From contig JBBQWW010000003.1 in assembly GCA_038210245.1 (NCBI GenBank), forward strand, positions 1 to 64,000: a stretch of 64,000 bases of DNA, in the 5' to 3' direction. Position numbers and translations under genes: made by a program. Positions within the stretch are counted from its first letter, which is position 1. Every line of letters begins with the position of its first letter. The notes under the pieces are model-generated. The model was not told the origin of the DNA, did not search any database, and saw only the letters and a program-made list of their open reading frames with translations. Below, one piece after another: positions 58,342-64,000 of the stretch. This DNA comes from Bog-756 sp038210245 (lineage in GTDB: Bacteria; Actinomycetota; Acidimicrobiia; Acidimicrobiales; RAAP-2).

Positions 58342-58347
58342 ATTCTA
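58342..58347 (-). promoter_or_regulatory. -10 box of the small HTH gene, leaderless
   Basis: On the minus strand TAGAAT ends 6 nt before the ATG at 58335. Confidence 0.5.
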
Positions 58348-58424
58348 CGGCGGCCCAGCCAGCGGAGGTTTGCACTCGGGTGCAGGCCGCGGTGGAGCCG
58401 CCTCCCCGCCGGGGATTCCCGGAC

Positions 58425-59246
58425 TCAGACCTCGAGCTGCCAGAGGTCGTGGGCCACCACCACCGTGCCGCTGAACCCAGTGCGGGCCTCGGCCTCCCAT
58501 TCGGACTCCGATCCCACCGCCGGGGCTGGGACCAGGTGGGTCAGCACCAGGGTGCCGACCCCGGCCCGCGACGCCGTGGCGGCGGCGTCCTCAATGGAGG
58601 AGTGGTAGTCCAAGATGTCCTGGATACGGGCGAACGGAATGGCCTCCACCAGCGATCGCCGGATGACCGTCTGGACGTAGACGTCGGCGCCGTCGCACAG
58701 GCGGCTGAGCCCGGCACACGGCACGGTGTCACCGGCGATCACCACCACCTTCCCCTCGGCCTCGATCCGATAGCCGACGGTCGGATGCACCGGGGCGTGG
58801 TCGGTCGGAGCGGCGATGATCCGCACCGACCCGTCGTCGTAGGCCACGCCGTCGTCGACCTCGGTGACCGAACAGGACGGATCCCAGTTCAGATCGTCGT
58901 GGTGGGCCGTGCGGTAGCCGATGTCGTCCGAGAGCATGGCCAGGGTCCGATCGACCAGCCCTTGGGTACCCGGCGGCCCCACCACGGGAAGGGGATTGCG
59001 TTCGGGGGAGCCGACCCACCGCATGGTGATCACATCGTTGAGGTCGGTGGTGTGGTCACTGTGCAGGTGGGTGAGGAAGACGGCGGTGAAGGAGGCGGCC
59101 CCCGACCAGGCCGCGGCCGCCCGCATCAGCACCCCGCGACCACAGTCGAAGAGGAAGTCGCGACCACCGGTTCGGATCAGGGTGGCCGGCCCGGCCCGCT
59201 CCGGATCGGGGATCGGGCTGCCGGTGCCCAGGGTGACTAGCTGCAC
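58425..59246 (-). CDS. metallo-beta-lactamase-fold hydrolase (RNase Z / arylsulfatase-like)
   Basis: 273-residue MBL-fold enzyme. Metal ligands appear in FLTHLHSDHTTDL (HxHxDH), TDHAPVHPTVGYR (His), VIAGDTVP (Asp) and TLVLTHLVPAP (His). The beginning VTLGTGSPIPDPERAGP is typical. It lacks the exosite of true RNase Z, so it is more likely a small-molecule or ester/lactone hydrolase of the same fold. I chose GTG at 59246, which starts right before that segment; GTG at 59282 is possible and is nearer to a TATCAT box at 59307-59312. It stands alone on its strand. Confidence 0.82.
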   Translation of the reverse strand: MQLVTLGTGSPIPDPERAGPATLIRTGGRDFLFDCGRGVLMRAAAAWSGAASFTAVFLTHLHSDHTTDLNDVITMRWVGSPERNPLPVVGPPGTQGLVDRTLAMLSDDIGYRTAHHDDLNWDPSCSVTEVDDGVAYDDGSVRIIAAPTDHAPVHPTVGYRIEAEGKVVVIAGDTVPCAGLSRLCDGADVYVQTVIRRSLVEAIPFARIQDILDYHSSIEDAAATASRAGVGTLVLTHLVPAPAVGSESEWEAEARTGFSGTVVVAHDLWQLEV

Positions 59247-59348
59247 GGTCGACCGTCCGGGGGGACGGTGGGGGCGGGGCACTGGGAGGGTGTGGACACC
59301 TTGGTCATGATAACGGCCGGGACATCGACGGGTCAGGGGCCCGGATGG

Positions 59349-60145
59349 TCACGATCCCTCCTCCGATGGTCTCGGGGAGTTGCCGGGTGGCGCTGGGAAC
59401 GGGTCGGACACCGCCCCCTGAACGGACGGTCGGGCCTGCTCGCCGAGTCGTACGAAGGAGTTCACGTACATGATTCGGAGGGCATCGTGGAAGCCCCAGG
59501 TCCGGAAGGCCTCGGTCAGGCCCGGTGCCCCTGCTTCGAACTGGTCGGACCGGGAGGCATCCGCCGATTCGAGGAGGTCGTCCATCGGCGTCCCGTCGCC
59601 GTTGAGAGCTGTTCGACCCGCGGGGTCATGGACCGGAAGGCGGCCTCGGCCTGGTCGGTGTCCATCTCGTAGCAGTGGAGGAAGAGCGGGTCGGCACCGG
59701 CGGCGTTCTCGTACGGCGTGATCATGGTGTAGCCGGGTACGGTGGCCTCGGCGATGTAGCGGATGTGCACGAAATCTCCCCAGTCCCGCAGTTCCTGGGC
59801 CCGGCTGCGCTCGGTGGGGGAGATCAGGACCAGGGACAGCCCGAGGGTGGGTCGGCCGGTGACCCGGCCCTGGCCCGGCCGTGGATAGTGGTGGAACAGG
59901 TGGCCGGTCACTCCGTTGGGGGGCTCGGGGGCCTCGAACCGTTCGTCCACCTCGTAGACGGCCAGGTACTCGAACTCAGGCAGGACGCGGGGGAGGTCCA
60001 CCCGGTCGCGGTGGGCGTTGCGCCACCAGGTGGCCCGATCGGCACCGGTGCCGCTGAGCACCTCGGGCACCCGCCCCGCCACGTACCCGTCGATCGGCCC
60101 CTCGGTCATCTCGAGGTAGAGGCCCGGGGTGATCCTGTCCTCCAT
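59349..60145 (-). pseudogene. frameshifted gene of unknown family (two frames of one protein)
   Basis: The ATG at 60145 opens a frame with a natural-looking sequence (ITPGLYLEMTEG; FEYLAVYEVDERFEAPEP; LFLHCYEMDTDQAEAAF) as far as MTPRVEQLS. From about 59605 this frame turns to low-quality sequence. The -1/+2 frame continues sensibly as NGDGTPMDDLLES, then GFHDALRIMYVNSFVRLGEQ and a stop at 59349. One extra base in CTCTCAAC would give a single 265-residue protein. I recognise no family; the strand/helix pattern recalls EthD-like dimeric barrels. Either a real mutation or a sequencing error. Confidence 0.7.
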
Positions 60146-60264
60146 GGCCTGCGTCGTAACACGTCGTCCCCGGAGGCGTCAACGGGTCTTCCCCGCCGCA
60201 GGAACCGCGGACGTGCTGTCCGGAATTGGCCCGACTGGGGATCCGCTGGAGGCCGGTCCTGCCT

Positions 60265-60759
60265 TCAGCGCACCGCCTGGGTCGAGGTGCCGGTCGGCCA
60301 CGCGGCCTCGGTCCCGGGCCGACGGCGCCGGCGGGGTACCTGCAGTGGTGCCGGGGCGGTGAGCACGGGAAGCGTCGAGTGTCGGATGATCCGCTCGCGG
60401 GTGCCACGGCCGAACGGGTGCCACCGACCGCTCCGGCGCTGGGACCCGACCAGGACCGCATCGCACCGCCGCGCCCGGGCCGCATCGGCGATCACCTGTC
60501 CGATGGTGAAGCTGGTGGCGGTCGAGACTGAGCCGGTGGCATCGATGCCCTCCTCCAGAAGCTGAAGCACGGCGGTATCGACCAGCGCGGTGGCTTCGGG
60601 ACCGGAGAGCTCGGCCAGGCCCCGTCCTCCGACCAGCACCCGGTTGGCATAGAGGATGTGGATCGAGCCGCCCTCATCTCGGGCCAGGGCGGTGGCGAAG
60701 CTCAGCGCCACCTGCGCCGCTGGGGTCTCATCGATGGCCACGAGCAGATGTCGAAACAT
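60265..60759 (-). CDS. universal stress protein (UspA family)
   Basis: 164-residue USP with the usual fold: MFRHLLVAIDETPAAQVALS at the start and, near the end, DAVLVGSQRRSGRWHPFGRGTRE and HSTLPVLTA, which form the nucleotide loop region of Usp proteins. The nucleotide motif G-x2-G-x9-G-S/T is imperfect, so ATP binding is uncertain. A basic 25-residue tail follows. The ATG at 60759 or a GTG at 60768 may be the start. USP genes are often under DosR-type control, and a DosR-like pair is in this window, but no clear DosR box is seen here. Confidence 0.82.
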   Translation of the reverse strand: MFRHLLVAIDETPAAQVALSFATALARDEGGSIHILYANRVLVGGRGLAELSGPEATALVDTAVLQLLEEGIDATGSVSTATSFTIGQVIADAARARRCDAVLVGSQRRSGRWHPFGRGTRERIIRHSTLPVLTAPAPLQVPRRRRRPGTEAAWPTGTSTQAVR

Positions 60760-61033
60760 AGTTGTCACTTCGGTTCGAGTGGGCTCCGGCTGAAGCGACG
60801 GCGCCCTCGGCTGTTTGTTTCCACAATGTTAACTCCCAGCTGACGGTGGTGTCATACCATGCGGGGCCGTTCGGTCGCCGGCGGGCCGGGGGACCGTATC
60901 GGCCCTGGCCGGAGCGTCGGCCCCCGGGGTCGACGTGGTCGGTTGGGCAATCGGGATGGTAGGAACGGGAGGCACAGGACGAGTCGCCCCGTGTGGGCTC
61001 GTCGGAGCACCGGTCGTGGAGGAGAGAGATCGC

Positions 61034-62641
61034 ATGGACGAGCAGTCGGCAGCCGAGTTCCAACTGGCCGGCCAGGACATCCCGTGGCTGTTGCGGTACT
61101 GGGCCGACACCCAGCCCGACAAGACCTTCCTGATCTGGGAGCCCCGCGATGGCAAGGGCCGCCGGTGGACCTACGCCGAATTCTGGCTGGACGTCCGCCG
61201 GGTGGCCGTGGGCCTGGCCGGTCGGGGAGTGAGCGTGGGGGACAAGGTCCTCATCCATGCCGACAACTGCCCGGAGATGGTGGTGGCATGGTACGCCTGC
61301 GCCACCCTGGGAGCGGTGGGGGTGACCACCAACACCCGGTCGGTCCGGGCCGAGTTGGAGTTCTTCATCGCCAAGACCGGGTGCGTGGGGGCCATCACCC
61401 AACCCCAGTACGCCGCTCTGGTGGCTGCGGCCGGTCCCCACCTGGGTTGGACGGTGGTGACTGCGGACAACAGCGGCGACCCACCGACGTCCGACCAGGT
61501 CGACCACGGGTCCGACCGGTTCGATGCCCTCTACGGACCGGCCGACGAGCTGGCCGAGCGGGAGCCCGACCCCATGGCCCCGGTGGGCATCCTGTTCACC
61601 TCAGGCACCACCTCGCAGCCCAAGGCGGTGGTCCACACCCACGCCAACGCCCTGTGGGCCGGCCGGGTCGGACCCACCAACATCGCCATGGAGCACGACG
61701 ACATCTACCTGGTGTTCCTGCCCTTCTTCCACGTCAACGCCCAGAGTTGGTCGTTCTGGACCACCTTGGGGGTCGGGGGAACCATCGTCCTCCAGCCCAA
61801 GTTCTCGGCGTCACGACTCTGGGAGGTGGTGCTCAAGCACCAGGTCACCCACCTCTCACTGATTCCCTTCGTCTACAACGCCGTCGCCGGACAGCCCATC
61901 CCCGAGCACTCAGTGAAGGTGGGCGTGTTCGGCCTGATCGTCCCGGAACTGGAACAGTGGCTGGGCTTCCGAGTGGTGCCGGCCTACGGCATGACCGAGA
62001 CGGTGATCCACGTCACCACCGACAGCCCGGGACGGATGGTGCCCAAGGGCTCGATGGGCAAGCCCACCCCGGGATACGAACTGTTGCTGGTCGACCGCGA
62101 CACCGGTGAGGTGTGCCGCGACGGCCAGCCGGGCGAACTGTGGGTGCGGGGCACGCGCGGAATCCAGCTGTTCTACGAGTACTACGACAATCCCGAGGCC
62201 ATGACCAAGAGCTTCACCGACGACGGATGGTTCAAGACCGGCGACATCGTCCGCCTGGCCGAAGGGGGCAACTTCGTCTACTGCGACCGCGACGGTGACG
62301 TGCTGAAGGTGGGGGGCGAGAACGTCTCGGCCCGCGAGGTCGAGGACGTGTGCCGACAGGTGCCGGGCCTAACCGATGTGGCGGTGGTGGCCCAGTCCCA
62401 TCCCATGCTCAACGAGGTTCCGGTGGCCTTCATCGTCAAAGGACCGGCCGCCGAGGCCGACGACGGTGTGCTCGAGAAGGCCATCATCGAACGGTGCGCG
62501 GCCAACTTGGCCGACTTCAAGGTGCCGCGTGCGGTGTACGTGGTCGACGAGTTCCCGAAGGCCACGCTGGACAAGGTGGCCAAGAACCAGCTCCGAGCCA
62601 TGGCCGACGAGCGGTTGCCGACCGCCTCGGCCGGTGGATGA
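61034..62641 (+). CDS. acyl-CoA synthetase (ATP-dependent, AMP-binding)
   Basis: 535-residue ligase activating a carboxylic acid with CoA. The nucleotide motif is ILFTSGTTSQPKAVVHTHAN, the YGMTETVIHV adenylate motif is near 320, the hinge GWFKTGDIVRLAEGG is near 397, and the catalytic Lys is in FPKATLDKVAKNQLRA. It is of the length and order of actinobacterial long-chain or cyclohexanecarboxylate-type ligases. GGAGAGAG lies 4-11 nt upstream of the ATG. A 265-bp gap separates it from the divergent USP gene. It shares direction with the phosphotransferase 183 nt later. The acid is unknown. Confidence 0.9.
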   Translation: MDEQSAAEFQLAGQDIPWLLRYWADTQPDKTFLIWEPRDGKGRRWTYAEFWLDVRRVAVGLAGRGVSVGDKVLIHADNCPEMVVAWYACATLGAVGVTTNTRSVRAELEFFIAKTGCVGAITQPQYAALVAAAGPHLGWTVVTADNSGDPPTSDQVDHGSDRFDALYGPADELAEREPDPMAPVGILFTSGTTSQPKAVVHTHANALWAGRVGPTNIAMEHDDIYLVFLPFFHVNAQSWSFWTTLGVGGTIVLQPKFSASRLWEVVLKHQVTHLSLIPFVYNAVAGQPIPEHSVKVGVFGLIVPELEQWLGFRVVPAYGMTETVIHVTTDSPGRMVPKGSMGKPTPGYELLLVDRDTGEVCRDGQPGELWVRGTRGIQLFYEYYDNPEAMTKSFTDDGWFKTGDIVRLAEGGNFVYCDRDGDVLKVGGENVSAREVEDVCRQVPGLTDVAVVAQSHPMLNEVPVAFIVKGPAAEADDGVLEKAIIERCAANLADFKVPRAVYVVDEFPKATLDKVAKNQLRAMADERLPTASAGG

Positions 62642-62790
62642 GGCCCCCGGACGGTCCGTCGGTCCGTCACCGGTGGGGATGGAACGGGCCCTCGGCCGCA
62701 CGGTGCGGTGGGTGGAGGTGGCCCGGGCCCGGGGAGGCCCGTCGGCGGGGTGGTGTCGGGCCACACCGCTCCTCGGGCCGGGAGGCCACC

Positions 62791-62796
62791 TAGGCT
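62791..62796 (+). promoter_or_regulatory. -10 box of the phosphotransferase gene, nearly leaderless
   Basis: TAGGCT ends 7 nt before the GTG of a 7-codon leader ORF and 27 nt before the main start. Confidence 0.45.
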
Positions 62797-62803
62797 GGCG
62801 GGC

Positions 62804-62827
62804 GTGAAGGAGCACCACCCCTCGTGA
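62804..62827 (+). other. 7-codon leader ORF coupled to the phosphotransferase start
   Basis: GTG at 62804 reads VKEHHPS and its TGA overlaps the GTG of the next gene (GTGA at 62824-62827). AAGGAG at 62807-62812 lies inside it, 11 nt before the main GTG. Transcription from the TAGGCT box would start near this GTG. Inference from spacing. Confidence 0.35.
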
Positions 62828-63927
62828 GCGGAACCGTCCCCATCGCCGACACCACGGAGAAGCTGACGGCGTCGTGGCTGTCCGACGTCCTCCGGGCCTC
62901 CGGTCACCTGGGCGGCGCATCCGTCACCACGGTCGGCATCACCCCGATCGGGACGGGCCAGATGTGTGACAGCGTGCGCCTCACGCTCGGATACGACGCC
63001 CCCACCGACGCCCCGGCCACGCTGGTGGCCAAGCTGCCCTCGGGCGACGAGGCCACCCGGGCCACAGCCAAGTCCCTCCGCAACTACGAGATCGAGGTCC
63101 GCTTCTACCAGCAGCTGGCTGCCGCCCTGCCCGTCCGGACCCCCTCGGTGTTCCACGCCGACATCGACGTGGAGTCGTCGTCGTTCGTCCTGGTGCTGGA
63201 GGACCTGGCCCCGGCCCGGCCCGGGGACCAACTGGAGGGGTGCAGCCCCGAGGTGGCCAAGGTGGCCGTCGACGAGCTGGTCAACCTCCACGCCCCCCGA
63301 TGGGGTGACCCCACCCTGTCCACTCTGGACTGGCTGGCTGGTGACGTAGCCGCCCGCCAAGAGTTCTTGTTGATGCTGCTGCCGACGCTGTGGGACGGCT
63401 TCCGCCAGCGCTACGCCAGCTTCCTCGGGACGGACATCCACCGAGCCGGTGACCAGCTCTTCTCCCGACTGGAGACCTACCTGCTGGCCGACACCCGACC
63501 GTGGTCGATCGTCCACGGCGACTACCGCCTCGACAATCTGCTCTTCGATCCGAGGCCCGACGGCATCGGGGTGGCCGTGGTGGACTGGCAGACCTGCACC
63601 CATGGTCCGGCCCTGCAGGACGTGGCCTACTTCATCGGGGCCGGACTCCGTCCCGACGTGCGCCGCGCCACCGAGGAGGACCTGGTCCGTGGATACCACG
63701 TCGGTCTGGTGGCCAGCGGGGTGGCCGACTTCGGATGGGAGCGGTGCTGGCAGGCCTACCGCCGGGGGTCCTGGCTGGGCCTGCTCATGGCCGTGGCCGC
63801 CAGCATGCTCGTCGAGCAGACCGACCGGGGAGACCAGATGTTCCTGACCATGGCCGACCGGCACGCCCGCCACGCCCTCGACCTCGAGGCCGCCGATGTC
63901 ATCGACACCGGGATGGCGGACAGGTGA
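62824..63927 (+). CDS. APH/choline-kinase-fold phosphotransferase
   Basis: 367-residue kinase-fold protein. The catalytic loop is IVHGDYRLDNLLF (HGD-x4-N) and the metal motif is VVDWQTCTHGPALQDVAYF. The N-terminal lobe includes PIGTGQMCDSVRLTL (a Gly-rich loop variant) and LVAKLPS (Lys). It resembles EcKinase/DUF1679 and ACAD-linked phosphotransferases more than antibiotic kinases. The target may be a hydroxyacyl-CoA or a small alcohol. The GTG start overlaps the stop of a 7-codon ORF. It follows an acyl-CoA ligase gene and is the second such phosphotransferase in the window (the other is at 36805). Confidence 0.82.
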   Translation: MSGTVPIADTTEKLTASWLSDVLRASGHLGGASVTTVGITPIGTGQMCDSVRLTLGYDAPTDAPATLVAKLPSGDEATRATAKSLRNYEIEVRFYQQLAAALPVRTPSVFHADIDVESSSFVLVLEDLAPARPGDQLEGCSPEVAKVAVDELVNLHAPRWGDPTLSTLDWLAGDVAARQEFLLMLLPTLWDGFRQRYASFLGTDIHRAGDQLFSRLETYLLADTRPWSIVHGDYRLDNLLFDPRPDGIGVAVVDWQTCTHGPALQDVAYFIGAGLRPDVRRATEEDLVRGYHVGLVASGVADFGWERCWQAYRRGSWLGLLMAVAASMLVEQTDRGDQMFLTMADRHARHALDLEAADVIDTGMADR

Positions 63928-63984
63928 TGCGGTGACCGTGGGCATCGACGTGATCCAGAAAGCATCCGATCCTGAGGAGGGCCC

Positions 63985-64000
63985 GTGCGCATAGAGACCG
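63985..64000 (+). CDS. start of a gene cut by the window end
   Basis: GTG at 63985 follows a strong GAGGAGG site (63974-63980) with ideal spacing, and reads VRIET up to the edge. The product cannot be named. Confidence 0.5.

Noticed and set aside
60769..61033. DosR box in front of the USP gene
   Set aside because: No GGGACT-type half-site pair is seen in the divergent gap.

Overview
The window is very GC-rich (about 70% by eye, not counted) and reads as a chromosomal segment of a lipid-degrading actinomycete. The grounds are GTG starts with strong G/C third positions, three F420-type luciferase-like oxidoreductases, two GAF-ANTAR regulators, an actinobacterial SOS box in front of recA, repeated TANNNT boxes 6-8 nt in front of start codons (leaderless mRNAs), a DosS/DosR-like pair, and many acyl-CoA enzymes. 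The class Acidimicrobiia is my best guess from this mixture; no rRNA is present to settle it.

Layout. 1-746: the 5' end of a tyrosine integrase gene running off the left edge, then an intact tRNA-Ser(GCT) with its terminator, so the window probably starts at the edge of an integrated element. 791-8282: housekeeping block with a PIG-V-like glycosyltransferase, the rimO-pgsA-cinA run, a DUF3048 protein and recA. 8350-13363: a Tat-exported DMFase-like protein, an LLM oxidoreductase with an NTF2-fold partner, and a CBS-citrate synthase fusion. 13468-18615: an operon of PaaK-like ligase, LLM oxidoreductase, HTH-citrate synthase fusion, SDR and DUF3054 membrane protein. 18839-35779: fatty-acid or steroid-type catabolism (thioesterase, ALDH, acyl-CoA ligases, enoyl-CoA hydratases, P450, SDR, CoA transferases, amidohydrolase, a TetR-led ACAD/quinone reductase operon). 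35871-45030: SDR, kinase-like phosphotransferase, LLM, [3Fe-4S] ferredoxin, P450, limonene-epoxide-hydrolase-like protein, methyltransferase, and a TetR-ACAD-ferredoxin operon. 45513-49324: small unknown protein, DoxX, GAF-ANTAR, and a divergent histidine kinase/response regulator pair. 49418-56535: SDR, ACAD, phosphotriesterase-like lactonase, ALDH, MDR reductase, AhpD-like protein. 56655-64000: second GAF-ANTAR, two small conserved proteins, an MBL-fold hydrolase, a frameshifted gene, UspA, acyl-CoA ligase, phosphotransferase and the start of one more gene.

How it fits together. Most enzymes are activation (CoA ligases, CoA transferases), oxidation (ACADs, P450s with [3Fe-4S] ferredoxins, F420 oxidoreductases), hydration and dehydrogenation (ECH, SDR) and aldehyde or lactone clean-up. 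They look like several small peripheral routes, each with its own TetR gene or palindromic operator, feeding beta-oxidation and the TCA cycle. The substrates cannot be read from sequence.

The most unusual items are the two citrate synthase fusions (CBS and HTH) facing each other across one catabolic operon, two GTGA-coupled 7-8 codon leader ORFs, the leaderless promoter pattern, a P450/ferredoxin/epoxide-hydrolase-like set, an 11-bp inverted repeat with DosR-like half-sites between the kinase and regulator, and a single-base frameshift in an otherwise intact gene. I found no CRISPR array, no IS element and no recognisable defence system.
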